64,000 bases of DNA from NCBI RefSeq assembly GCF_002864685.1, contig NZ_NMQZ01000033.1, forward strand, positions 1 through 64,000, given 5' to 3'. The stretch is from Alloalcanivorax mobilis. Its GTDB lineage: Bacteria; Pseudomonadota; Gammaproteobacteria; Pseudomonadales; Alcanivoracaceae. Within the stretch, counting starts at the first letter, position 1. Each line of letters starts with the position of its first letter. Made by a program: the position numbers and the translations under genes. Under the pieces are notes generated by a model. The model saw only the letters and a program-made list of their open reading frames with translations. It ran no database searches and was not told the origin of the DNA. Of this stretch, positions 33,948 to 43,431 are shown piece by piece.

Positions 33948-34041
33948 CTGCAAGCTTCAAGCCGCAAGCTGCAAGCAGGTAGTGCCGGGCGGCACGGCCA
34001 TACCGGGCCGGCATGGCTCGCTTGTAGCTTGCAGCTTGAAG
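33948..34041. repeat. Heptamer inverted-arm element after the response regulator gene
   Basis: The left arm is four units (CTGCAAG, CTTCAAG, CCGCAAG, CTGCAAG; 33948-33975). A 45-bp core rich in CCGG palindromes follows. The right arm is three units (CTTGTAG, CTTGCAG, CTTGAAG; 34021-34041). The right arm ends exactly at the stop codon of the regulator gene (34042-34044). Confidence 0.85.
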
Positions 34042-34731
34042 CTAGGTCGTTTCGTCTGGGGTTTGCAGGCGGTAGCCGACTCCATAGACACTGCCGATCC
34101 AGTCGTGATCGCCGGGCAGGTCGGCGCTGAGTTTTCGGCGCAGTTTGCGGATATGGCTGTCGATGGTGCGGTCCGAGACCACCCGGTGGTCCGGGTAGAT
34201 CACGTCCATCAGCTGGTCGCGGGTCCAGATGCGCCCGGGTTGGCGGGCCAGGGTGGCGAGCAGCTCGAACTCAATCGCGGTGAGCGCCACCCGGTGGCCG
34301 CCGTGAACCACCTCGAAGCGGTGCCGGTCCAGGTGCAGGCCGGTGTCGACTTGCTCGCCGGCCGTCGCCATGCGGCTGCGGCGCAGCACCGCCTTGACCC
34401 GCGCCACCACTTCGCGAGGGCTGAACGGTTTGCAGATGTAATCGTCGGCGCCGATCTCCAGGCCGAGCAGGCGGTCCACCTCTTCGACCCGGGCGGTGAT
34501 CATCAACACCGGCACTTCGGAAAAGCGTCGGATCGCCTTGCACAGTTCCATGCCGTCGCCGTCGGGCAGCATCAGGTCCAGCAGCACCGCCCGGTAGTCC
34601 CGTTCGCGCACCCATTGTTCCGCCTGGGGGGCACTGGCGGTGATGTCCGCGTCGAAATGGCTGTGGCGCAGGTAATCGGCCAGCAACTGGGCGAGGCGGG
34701 GTTCATCTTCAACGATCAGAATGCGGGACAT
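34042..34731 (-). CDS. OmpR/PhoB-family response regulator
   Basis: The 229-residue protein has a receiver domain with phospho-acceptor D52 (VLLDLMLPDGDG), the acidic pair in VEDE and the conserved lysine in ICKPFSP. A winged-helix DNA-binding domain follows (about 130-225; LTAIEFELLATLARQPGRIW, SHIRKLRRKL). It most resembles BaeR/CpxR-type regulators. Together with the upstream histidine kinase and the downstream Spy-like gene it likely forms an envelope-stress circuit. Heptamer repeat elements flank it on both sides, inside what is normally a tight operon. Confidence 0.93.
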   Translation of the reverse strand: MSRILIVEDEPRLAQLLADYLRHSHFDADITASAPQAEQWVRERDYRAVLLDLMLPDGDGMELCKAIRRFSEVPVLMITARVEEVDRLLGLEIGADDYICKPFSPREVVARVKAVLRRSRMATAGEQVDTGLHLDRHRFEVVHGGHRVALTAIEFELLATLARQPGRIWTRDQLMDVIYPDHRVVSDRTIDSHIRKLRRKLSADLPGDHDWIGSVYGVGYRLQTPDETT

Positions 34732-34740
34732 AGGGGGGTC

Positions 34741-34811
34741 CAGTTTTCAGTTTTCAGTTTTCAGTTTTCAGTGGTTGGTTTTTCTGAACACTGAAAACTG
34801 AACACTGAAAA
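34741..34811. repeat. Heptamer inverted-arm element (CAGTTTT type) between kinase and regulator genes
   Basis: The left arm is four perfect CAGTTTT units (34741-34768). A 15-bp core follows. The right arm is four units CTGAACA, CTGAAAA, CTGAACA, CTGAAAA (34784-34811), inverted relative to the left. It fills the whole 85-bp gap between the histidine kinase stop and the regulator start. Confidence 0.92.
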
Positions 34812-34816
34812 CTGGG

Positions 34817-36187
34817 TTAAAAAAGAATCGTAATTTGTAATCCGCCCAGGGGGCTGTGGTCGGCGGTCATGGTGCCGCCGTGGGCTTCGACGATGCGCTG
34901 GCAGATCGCCAGGCCGAGCCCGGCGCCGCCGGTTTGCCGGTTGCGTGAGCTTTCTACCCGGAACAGGTGATCGAACAACTTTGGCAGGGCGTCGTCGGGC
35001 ACGCCGGGGGCGCTGTCGTTCAGGGTCAGGCGCCAGCGCTCGCCGTGCCGGGCCAGGCCCAGGTGCAATTGGCCATTCGGGTCGGTGTACTTGAGGCTGT
35101 TTTGCAGCAGGTTGTCGAGCAACTGCCGCAGGCGCACCGGATCGCCTTGAATGCGCGCGCTGGCCAGTTCGGTGCGCAGCTCGATGCCCAGGCGCGCCAG
35201 CGCCGGGCGCACCGCGTCCAGGGCGTCTTCGCACAGTTCGTCCAGATCCACGCCGGTGAAGTGATAACGCAGATTGCCGGCGTCGGCCAGGGCCAGATCG
35301 TGCAGATCGTTGACCAGATGGGTGAGCTGGCGCACTTCGGATTCCAACGCGGCGATGGTGTCGGCGCTGAGCGGGCGCACGCCATCGACGATCGCCTCCA
35401 GCTCGCCCTGCAGCACCGCCAACGGCGTGCGCAGCTCATGGGCAATGTCCGAGAACCAGCGCTGGCGGGCGCGCCGGCCCTGCTCCAGGCGTTGGCCCAG
35501 GGTGTCCACGTGGCGGATCAGTTCGCCCAGCTCGTCGCGCCGCTGGCTGCCCAGCCGGCCCTGGTAATCGCCTTCGCTGAGCCGCCGGGTGTGGCCGGTG
35601 AGCGCGGTGATCGGCGCCACCAGGTGGCGGGCCAGCAACCAGGACACCAACAAGGACAGCCCCAGCCCGACCAGCGCCATCCAGCCGGCGAAGCGCAACT
35701 GGCGGGCCTGGAAGCGCCGGTCCAGTTTGTCGCGCAGGGCGTCCTGGTCCGGGTAAGCGAGCCAGCCCACCAGGCGGTTGTTGACCTGAATCGCGACCTT
35801 GCGGCTCAGGCTGCGCGGCTGTGGCGGGCCCAGCAGCGGGCGCTTATCCGGCGCCAGCAGAGTCAGCGGCTGGGAATGGATGTCGTCGCGTTTGCGGTCC
35901 CGGTCACCGCGATCGTCGTCACGTTCCTGGTCGCGGTCGCGTTCCCCGGCCAGCCAATAGAGCCGGTGCAAAAGACGCGGGTCCTGAATCAGAAAGTCCC
36001 AGCTGCCGTTCTGCGCGTACGCCACCGCCAGGTGTTCGGCCAAGCGTTCCACCTGGGCCTGCTGGCGTTCGTCCAGATACTGGCTGAGGCTTTGCTGGAA
36101 CGAAAAAAAATAAAACCCGCTGGCGGCCAGAATCAACACCAGAAACGTGGCCAGGAAGGTGAGAAAAAATTTATTGCGTATGCCCAT
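34817..36187 (-). CDS. Two-component sensor histidine kinase (BaeS-like)
   Basis: The 456-residue kinase has two membrane segments (about 8-30 and 168-188), a periplasmic sensor loop, a HAMP domain (about 188-240), the H-box with H250 in SDIAHELRTPLAVL, and an ATPase domain with NLLQNSLKY and GGAGLGLAIC. The sensor loop contains an odd stretch of alternating Asp, Arg and Glu (about 82-102, for example GERDRDQERDDDRGDRDRK) that looks metal- or polycation-binding. It is the first gene of the two-component pair. The signal is unknown. Confidence 0.93.
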   Translation of the reverse strand: MGIRNKFFLTFLATFLVLILAASGFYFFSFQQSLSQYLDERQQAQVERLAEHLAVAYAQNGSWDFLIQDPRLLHRLYWLAGERDRDQERDDDRGDRDRKRDDIHSQPLTLLAPDKRPLLGPPQPRSLSRKVAIQVNNRLVGWLAYPDQDALRDKLDRRFQARQLRFAGWMALVGLGLSLLVSWLLARHLVAPITALTGHTRRLSEGDYQGRLGSQRRDELGELIRHVDTLGQRLEQGRRARQRWFSDIAHELRTPLAVLQGELEAIVDGVRPLSADTIAALESEVRQLTHLVNDLHDLALADAGNLRYHFTGVDLDELCEDALDAVRPALARLGIELRTELASARIQGDPVRLRQLLDNLLQNSLKYTDPNGQLHLGLARHGERWRLTLNDSAPGVPDDALPKLFDHLFRVESSRNRQTGGAGLGLAICQRIVEAHGGTMTADHSPLGGLQITILF

Positions 36188-36332
36188 GGAATCAACCGGC
36201 GGGGAAGCGGGCCGCGATGGCGGCGCGAAGTTCCCCAGTGTAAGCGGCGTGCCTCAGTGACCCCATAGTCTTGCACATTCTTTCAAAATCGCACCGTCTT
36301 CAAAGCCATACTGTCTTCAAAACCATGCCGGC

Positions 36333-36908
36333 TCAGCGATCCTGGCGGCGCACCCATTGGGGCTCGTCGGTCTCGGTGCGCAGGTTGATCACCCGCGCCA
36401 TCACGAACAGCAGGTCACTGACCCGGTTGAGCACCGCTCGGCTGACCGGGTTGACGGCCTGATCGTCGTGCTGGCTCAGTTGCACCAGACGGCGCTCGGC
36501 GCGGCGCGCCACGGTGCGGCAATGATGGCACCAGGCGGCGTCCGGGTGACCGCCGGGCAGCACGAATTCCTCCAGGGGCTCAAGCTCCGCGTTCAAGGTG
36601 TCGGCTTGCGATTCCACCTCCACCAGATCGGTTTCGGTCAGCGCTTCACTGCCCGGCACCGCCAACTCGCCGCCCAGGTCGAACAGCAAATGCTGTAACC
36701 GCTCCAGCAGGGCATCCAGATCGGCGTCCAGAGCCCGGGCCCGCAGCACGCCGAGCACGCCATTGAGTTCGTCCAGATCGCCCAGCGCTTCGATGCGCGG
36801 GTGGAATTTGGCCACCCGCGAGCCGTCGGCGAGGCCGGTCTCGCCCTGGTCGCCGCTGCGGGTAATGACACGATTGATGCGGGTCTTTTCTTCCTTGGAG
36901 GCACTCAT
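36333..36908 (-). CDS. Cob(I)alamin adenosyltransferase, PduO type
   Basis: The 191-residue protein adenosylates corrinoids to make coenzyme B12. Recognisable parts are the ATP-binding N-terminus TRSGDQGETGLADGSRV, then ELNGVLGVLR, LPGGHPDAAWCHHCRTVARRAER and the C-terminal NRVSDLLFVMARVIN. ATG 36908 (MSASKEEKT) is the likely start. No other B12 genes are nearby, so the strain probably salvages corrinoids or has the pathway elsewhere. Confidence 0.92.
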   Translation of the reverse strand: MSASKEEKTRINRVITRSGDQGETGLADGSRVAKFHPRIEALGDLDELNGVLGVLRARALDADLDALLERLQHLLFDLGGELAVPGSEALTETDLVEVESQADTLNAELEPLEEFVLPGGHPDAAWCHHCRTVARRAERRLVQLSQHDDQAVNPVSRAVLNRVSDLLFVMARVINLRTETDEPQWVRRQDR

Positions 36909-37022
36909 CGGGTTTCTCCCTGAAGCCAGGCGGGGCAAGGCGCCCCCTTGAAGGTGGTTCGCCGAGAGTACCCCGGCGCTGGCAACGGGGGAACCGACGC
37001 CGGCCCGGCGCGGGAATTTTTG

Positions 37023-37931
37023 TCACTGTTTTCCAATCGGATGGCGAGCGCGCACCGCCGCCACGATCCGCTCGTGGCTGGGCAGGGCCAGCCCCAGCGT
37101 GGCCGCCTGGCGCAGCAGCCAGCCATTGATCGCGTCGATCTCGGTGACCGCGCCGCGTTGCGCGTCGGCGCGCATCGATGAGGTATTGCCGGCGGTGGCG
37201 CGCACCACCGCCATCACTTGGGGTAAGGAATCGCCCGGCCAGTGCGGGTCAAGACGGCGCAGTAGCGTGTCCGCTTCGGCGGCCAGGGCGGCGGCCTCGG
37301 CGTGCAACGCCGGGTCCTCCAGCAGGCGGCCATTGGCGACGTCGTGCAGGGCGGTCAGCGGGTTGATCACCGCATTGGCGATCAGCTTGTGCCATTGGCG
37401 GTCGCGGATCGCATCGCTCCAGGCGAGCCCGGGCCAATGCCGGGCCAGTGTCGCGAACCACGCCGGTGGCGTGGCCGGGCCGCCCATCCAGCTGTGGTTC
37501 TCGGCGACGATCTCATGGCGCGGGTGCTGCCCCTTCACGGCCGTGGTGGTGACCACCTCGATCAGGGTGGCGGCGCGGGGCAGGCGCCCCTCCAGGCTGC
37601 CCAGGCCGTTCTGAAGACGCAGCACGGTGAGGTCCCCGGCCAGCGGCAGGCCGGCCAGGGCGTCGTCGGTGTAGGGCGTTTTGCAGGCCACGATCAGGCG
37701 CCGGATCGGCGCGCGCAGCGCCGCCGGCGCGATCACCGGCAGCGTCAGGGCCTGGGCCGGGCGGCCGTCGGCGAAACACAGGGTTTTGTCCAGCCGCGCC
37801 GGGCCCTGGCGGCGCAGCACCGTGACCGCCTGATCGGCGTTGCGCAGGTACCAGGCGGCCAGCGTGCCCATGTTGCCGGCGCCGAGCAGAAACCAGGGTG
37901 CCGGAGATGGCTGAAAAGGGGAGGTCGACAT
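37023..37931 (-). CDS. panE: 2-dehydropantoate 2-reductase (ketopantoate reductase)
   Basis: PanE reduces ketopantoate with NADPH to pantoate for coenzyme A synthesis. The 302-residue product has the Rossmann motif GAGNMGTLAAWYL near its N-terminus, the catalytic lysine context QWHKLIANAVINPLTAL, and SSMRADAQRGAVTEIDAING at the C-terminal domain. It diverges from ampG, with a 98-bp gap. It might also be a paralogue with another 2-oxoacid substrate. Confidence 0.88.
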   Translation of the reverse strand: MSTSPFQPSPAPWFLLGAGNMGTLAAWYLRNADQAVTVLRRQGPARLDKTLCFADGRPAQALTLPVIAPAALRAPIRRLIVACKTPYTDDALAGLPLAGDLTVLRLQNGLGSLEGRLPRAATLIEVVTTTAVKGQHPRHEIVAENHSWMGGPATPPAWFATLARHWPGLAWSDAIRDRQWHKLIANAVINPLTALHDVANGRLLEDPALHAEAAALAAEADTLLRRLDPHWPGDSLPQVMAVVRATAGNTSSMRADAQRGAVTEIDAINGWLLRQAATLGLALPSHERIVAAVRARHPIGKQ

Positions 37932-38029
37932 GGCGCTATGCTAACCGCCGGCCCCGCGCGGGTCATTGTTATCCGCGTCGTAAACCCTGAATATGACGAC
38001 TTCCTGATGTCTGGACCCTGCCGCTGACC

Positions 38030-39352
38030 ATGCGCGACACCCTTCGCTCCGCCTGGCAACTGTACCGCCACCCCCGGGTGCTGGTGATGCTGTTTCTGGG
38101 CTTCTCTTCCGGTTTGCCCTACCTGCTGGTGTTTTCCACGCTGTCGGCCTGGCTGACCGTGGAAGACGTGAGCCGCGCCACCATCGGTTACTTCAGTTGG
38201 GTGGGCATCATGTTCTCGATCAAGGTGTTCTGGGCGCCGGTGGTCGACCGGCTCAAACTGCCGTTTCTGACCCGCTGGCTGGGTCAGCGGCGCGGCTGGT
38301 TGCTGCTGGCCCAGCTCGGCATCGCGGTGTCGCTGGCGTCGATGGCGCTGGTGGAACCGGTCGGCCACCTGGCCCGCTTCGCGCAACTGGCACTGCTGGT
38401 GGCGTTCTTTTCCGCCACCCAGGACATCTGCGTGGACGCCTACCGCATCGATTCCGCCGAAGACCGCTTCCAGGGCGCCATGGCCGCCACCTATATTCTC
38501 GGCTACCGCAGCGCCATGCTGATGGCCGGCGCCGGCGCTTTCTACATCGCCAGTTTTGATTCCTGGAAGGGCGCTTACCAGGTGATGGCGGCGTTGATGG
38601 CGGTGGGGGTGATCACCACCCTGGTGATCCGCGAGCCGGACACCCCGGCGCGCGAAAGCTTCGGCCGCCATCCGCTGCAATGGTTGCGCAACGCGGTGTT
38701 CGAACCGTTCCACGACTTCTTCGTGCGCTACGGGAAATACGCCCTGGGCGCGCTGGCGCTGGTGGCGATCTATCGGGTCAGCGACATCAGCATGGGGGTG
38801 ATGGCCAACCCCTTCTACCTGGACATCGGCTACACCGAGACGGAAATCGCCACGGTGGCCAAGTTCTTTGGTTTCTTTATGACCATGCTGGGTTCGCTGG
38901 CGGGGGGCTTGCTGGTATCCAGGATGGGGCTGGCCCGCTCGCTGTTGGTGGGCGCGGTAGGGGTGGCGGCCACCAATCTGCTGTTCGCGGTGATGGCCGC
39001 CCACTCGCCGGTCACGGTGCTGGCCCAGGAGCCTGAGCAGATCCGCTGGCTGGCGCTGTCCTGGCTGGCGGCCGTGATCAGCGCCGACAACCTGTTCGGA
39101 GGCTTCGCCAACGTGGCCTTGATCGCCTATATGTCCAGCCTCACCAACCGCAACTTCAGCGCCACCCAGTTCGCCCTGTTCAGCTCACTGATGACCCTGC
39201 CGGGCAAGTTCATCGGCGGCTTCTCCGGCGAAGTGGTGGAAGCCGCCGGCTACCCGGTGTTCTTCAATTATTCGGCCCTGCTGGGCGTGCCGGCGATTCT
39301 GTTGGTGATTTGGTGGATGCGGCGCAACGGCGCGGATCGTCGTGTGGATTGA
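38030..39352 (+). CDS. ampG: Muropeptide permease AmpG (MFS type)
   Basis: AmpG imports anhydro-muropeptides from the periplasm for cell-wall recycling, feeding the cytosolic AmpD made at 27008. The 440-residue protein has about 12 membrane segments and strong AmpG-like stretches: FLGFSSGLPYLLVFSTLSAW, FSIKVFWAPVVDRL, FSATQDICVDAYRID. The short cytoplasmic ends are normal for this family; E. coli AmpG is slightly longer. A heptamer element lies directly downstream. Confidence 0.92.
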   Translation: MRDTLRSAWQLYRHPRVLVMLFLGFSSGLPYLLVFSTLSAWLTVEDVSRATIGYFSWVGIMFSIKVFWAPVVDRLKLPFLTRWLGQRRGWLLLAQLGIAVSLASMALVEPVGHLARFAQLALLVAFFSATQDICVDAYRIDSAEDRFQGAMAATYILGYRSAMLMAGAGAFYIASFDSWKGAYQVMAALMAVGVITTLVIREPDTPARESFGRHPLQWLRNAVFEPFHDFFVRYGKYALGALALVAIYRVSDISMGVMANPFYLDIGYTETEIATVAKFFGFFMTMLGSLAGGLLVSRMGLARSLLVGAVGVAATNLLFAVMAAHSPVTVLAQEPEQIRWLALSWLAAVISADNLFGGFANVALIAYMSSLTNRNFSATQFALFSSLMTLPGKFIGGFSGEVVEAAGYPVFFNYSALLGVPAILLVIWWMRRNGADRRVD

Positions 39353-39368
39353 TGTGGAGTTATGGATG

Positions 39369-39522
39369 CAGGATTCAGGATTCAGGATTCAGGATTCAGG
39401 ATACAGCGCGAAGACCGGAGTGGCGGTGGGCTGGACGTTGGGTGTCTCGCGCTGCAAGGATGAGTGTGGGCATTGTCGTTCAAGAGTGTCGTCGTCTTGA
39501 TCGGGTTGTATCCTGGATCCTG
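39369..39522. repeat. Heptamer element (CAGGATT type) between ampG and the alkyltransferase-like gene
   Basis: The left arm is four CAGGATT units plus CAGGATA (39369-39403). A core beginning CAGCGCGAAGACCGGAG follows. The right arm is TATCCTG, GATCCTG (39509-39522), inverted. The right arm ends 14 bp before the start codon of the next gene, leaving no normal ribosome binding site. Confidence 0.88.
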
Positions 39523-39536
39523 TATCGGTTTTTCCC

Positions 39537-39839
39537 ATGACCCCTGAGTTCCGCGACGCCGTTTACCAGATCGTTGCCGCCATTCCCGAAGGGGTGGTGG
39601 CCAGCTATGGCCAGGTGGCGGTGATGGCGGGTTGGCCGCGCCACGCCCGTTTCGTGGGCCGGCTGATGAGCCGGCTTCCCGAGGGCTCCAAGCTACCCTG
39701 GCATCGAGTGATACGCGGCGACGGCGGTTTGCCGCTGGCCGGCACATCCAGTGGCGAGGTCCAGCTTCGGCGACTCGCCGACGAGGGTGTGCTGGTGATC
39801 GGCGGCCGCGTCCCCAAGCGCTGTTTCTGGCAACCCTGA
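39537..39839 (+). CDS. Alkyltransferase-like protein (ATL, MGMT family)
   Basis: The 100-residue protein is a compact MGMT DNA-binding domain (VVASYGQVAVMAGWPRHARF). The active-site motif PCHRV reads PWHRVI: tryptophan replaces the alkyl-accepting cysteine. Such ATL proteins cannot repair directly, but bind O6-alkylguanine and hand the lesion to nucleotide excision repair. The gene is enclosed by inverted copies of the same repeat element (39369-39455 and 39862-39930). Confidence 0.93.
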   Translation: MTPEFRDAVYQIVAAIPEGVVASYGQVAVMAGWPRHARFVGRLMSRLPEGSKLPWHRVIRGDGGLPLAGTSSGEVQLRRLADEGVLVIGGRVPKRCFWQP

Positions 39840-39861
39840 GGCAACCGCCGATAGCGCGCAA

Positions 39862-39930
39862 CGACCAGCGCGGAACACCGCGCGTCCAGGCCACCGCCGC
39901 TCCGGTCTTCGCGCTGTATCCTGAATCCTG
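39862..39930. repeat. Inverted copy of the CAGGATT element core and arm
   Basis: The reverse complement of this stretch matches the element upstream of the ATL gene over about 70 bp with few changes, including CAGGATACAGCGCGAAG and GACCGGAG. It ends in TATCCTG, AATCCTG (39917-39930). It lies between the ATL stop and the reductase stop. Confidence 0.88.
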
Positions 39931-39952
39931 TATCGCGGCCGTAGGCCGCCCT

Positions 39953-40714
39953 CTATCTCAAACCGCCATCGGTTTCGATCACGCGGCCGGTGAAATAGTC
40001 GTTCTCGAAGATGAACAGCACCGACTTGGCGATGTGCTCCGGTTCGCCGAGGCGCTTCAGGGGCACCGAGCCGACCAGCCGGTCGCGGGCTTCCGGTTTC
40101 ATCGCGGCGATCATGTCGGTATTGATGGTGCCCGGCGCCACCACCCCGGTGCGAACGTTGTAGCGCGCCAGTTCCCGGGCCCAGACCTCGGCCATGGCCA
40201 CCACGCCGGCCTTGGCGGCGGCGTAGTTGGTTTGCCCGAAGCTGCCGTGGCGGGCGATCGAGGAGATATTGACGATCACCCCTTCCTCCACGCCCAGGCG
40301 TACCATCGCCGCCGCCGCTTCGCGGCCGCACAGGAACACCCCGGTCAGGTTGACGTCGATCACCGCCTGCCATTGCTGCAGGCTCATGATGGACTGCACC
40401 TCGCCATCGCGGGCTTTCACCAGCAGGCCATCGCGGGTAATGCCGGCATTGTTGACCAGCCCGTGCACGGCGCCGAAATCGGCCACCACGTTCTCGAACA
40501 GCGCGGTCACTTCGCTCTCGCTGGCGACGTTGGCCAGATAGCGCTTCGCTTCGCCACCGGCCTGCTCGCAACGGGCCACGGTGTCGCGCAGATCGTCCTC
40601 GTTCAGATCCACACAGGCCAGCCGTGCCCCGCGCGCCGCCAGCGTCTCGGCGATGGCGCGGCCGAGCCCGCGTCCGGCCCCGGTGACCACCACTACCTTG
40701 CCGTTGATGTCCAC
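39953..40714 (-). CDS. Short-chain dehydrogenase, FabG-like 3-oxoacyl-ACP reductase
   Basis: The 253-residue SDR has the cofactor motif GAGRGLGRA, an acidic residue after the second strand (CVDLNEDDL), NNAG in the middle, and the catalytic Ser, Tyr and Lys in NISSIARHGSFGQTNYAAAKAG. It may reduce 3-oxoacyl-ACP or a related carbonyl; it is not in a fab cluster, so the substrate is open. GTG 40714 is chosen because AAGGAG lies 7 bp upstream. A longer frame to 40912 has no family match. Confidence 0.9.
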   Translation of the reverse strand: MDINGKVVVVTGAGRGLGRAIAETLAARGARLACVDLNEDDLRDTVARCEQAGGEAKRYLANVASESEVTALFENVVADFGAVHGLVNNAGITRDGLLVKARDGEVQSIMSLQQWQAVIDVNLTGVFLCGREAAAAMVRLGVEEGVIVNISSIARHGSFGQTNYAAAKAGVVAMAEVWARELARYNVRTGVVAPGTINTDMIAAMKPEARDRLVGSVPLKRLGEPEHIAKSVLFIFENDYFTGRVIETDGGLR

Positions 40715-41046
40715 GGTGGAACTCCTTATTCGGATTAGGGGAGCGGGGATTATGCGGGCATCGGACGTGATGGCCAATCCGGGGCGCGTTGGTTCGGGGC
40801 AACAGCGCCGTGCCATTCGGCTGAAAGACGTCGCTGGCTGGGCGGCGCGCCTCCATGCCAGCGACGGGTTTGATTCTCCCCGCGCCGCAGCGCGGGCACG
40901 GCCTCCTGCCATATCACGGCCTCGCCCGTGTTGTATCCTGAATCCTGAATCCTGAATCCTGAATCCTGTTCCCCACCCTTGAATCCGGCCGGCCCAACCC
41001 CATCTCGCAGGCGCGGCGGTCGATAGCGATATCGGTATCCGCCTAT
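40715..41046. other. 332-bp spacer between the reductase and groESL
   Basis: It holds the reductase leader with AAGGAG, a stretch (about 40840-40880) sharing CGTCGCTGGCTGGGCGG with the flgL downstream region, and the heptamer arm at 40934-40968. The rest shows no gene. Confidence 0.55.
40934..40968. repeat. Heptamer arm (AATCCTG type) upstream of groESL
   Basis: Five in-phase units: TATCCTG followed by four AATCCTG. It is the same heptamer as the ATL-flanking element, in the opposite orientation to the arm at 39369. No facing arm is obvious nearby. Confidence 0.85.
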
Positions 41047-41074
41047 TGACTGGACACCGCGTGTCTCTATGATT
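41047..41074 (+). promoter_or_regulatory. Sigma-70 promoter of groESL
   Basis: TTGACT (41047-41052) and TATGAT (41069-41074) are separated by 16 bp. The -10 box runs directly into the CIRCE operator, so HrcA binding would block the polymerase. No heat-shock sigma-32 site was recognised. Confidence 0.78.
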
Positions 41075-41100
41075 GGCACTCGACTCGTGAGAGTGCTAAT
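41074..41100 (+). promoter_or_regulatory. CIRCE operator (HrcA binding site)
   Basis: TTGGCACTC (41074-41082), nine bases, then GAGTGCTAA (41092-41100) match the CIRCE consensus with one mismatch in the left arm (G for A). This indicates groESL repression by HrcA, which is absent from E. coli but present in a number of other gammaproteobacteria. hrcA is not in this window. Confidence 0.93.
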
Positions 41101-41162
41101 TCCGGCCCTTGAGGCGGCCAGCCGCCGGGGCCAATGAACTGTGAACTTGGAGATTGGAAACC

Positions 41163-41453
41163 ATGAAGATCCGTCCTTTGCATGATCGCGTGCTGGTGCG
41201 CCGCGAGGAGGAAGAGACCAAATCCGCTGGTGGCATCGTGCTGCCGGGTTCCGCCGCCGAGAAGCCTTCCCGTGGCGAAGTGATCGCCGCCGGCAACGGC
41301 AAGATCCAGGAAAACGGCGATGTCCGTCCCCTGGACGTGAAGGTGGGCGACAAGGTGATTTTTGGTCAGTACTCCGGCAGCACCGTTAAGGTCGAAGGCG
41401 AAGAGCTCCTGATCATGAGCGAAGCCGAGATTCTGGCCGTCATCGAAGGCTGA
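41163..41453 (+). CDS. groES: Co-chaperonin GroES
   Basis: The 96-residue protein begins [20 protein letters not shown] and has the mobile loop [20 protein letters not shown], the standard GroES features. It caps GroEL for ATP-dependent folding. ATG 41163 gives the conserved N-terminus. It lies directly after a sigma-70 promoter with CIRCE operator and is followed by groEL after 69 bp. Confidence 0.98.
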   Translation: MKIRPLHDRVLVRREEEETKSAGGIVLPGSAAEKPSRGEVIAAGNGKIQENGDVRPLDVKVGDKVIFGQYSGSTVKVEGEELLIMSEAEILAVIEG

Positions 41454-41498
41454 GAATTGAAGGTCCGGGGTGAATGCGTTCAACCCGGACGGCGATAA

Positions 41499-43166
<1,668 letters not shown>

Positions 43167-43198
43167 ATCACGCCGGTCATACCGACCCGTTCGAAAAG

Positions 43199-43223
43199 CC
43201 CCGCCTCCGTGCGGGGTTTTTTT
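43199..43223 (+). terminator. Rho-independent terminator after groEL
   Basis: A 6-bp GC stem (CCCCGC, loop CTCCGT, GCGGGG) is followed by seven T residues. Confidence 0.93.
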
Positions 43224-43389
43224 ATGCGTTTGATTTTCTTTTTCCATGCCGCAGGTTTGTTTGCCCGGGCCTGGCCGTGTCCGTGCTGCAGCGTCGCAAC
43301 AGACAACCCGTCGCTGGCACGGCCTGCTCCCACAAAACCGCCGGCTCTACGGTTCGTGCCCTCAACCGCGAAACGGCGTACCCTGCGTC

Positions 43390-43424
43390 CTGAAAACTGA
43401 AAACTGAAAACTGAAAACTGAAAA
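43390..43424. repeat. Heptamer arm (CTGAAAA type) upstream of the rhombosortase gene
   Basis: Five perfect in-phase CTGAAAA units. The array ends 7 bp before the ATG at 43432, again in place of a ribosome binding site. The preceding 90 bp contain AACCCGTCGCTGGC, also found in the core beside the flgL element. Confidence 0.88.
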
Positions 43425-43431
43425 CCGCCCT

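Noticed and set aside
37178-37366. Small plus-strand frames inside panE
   Set aside because: Shadows of the GC-rich panE gene without start signals.
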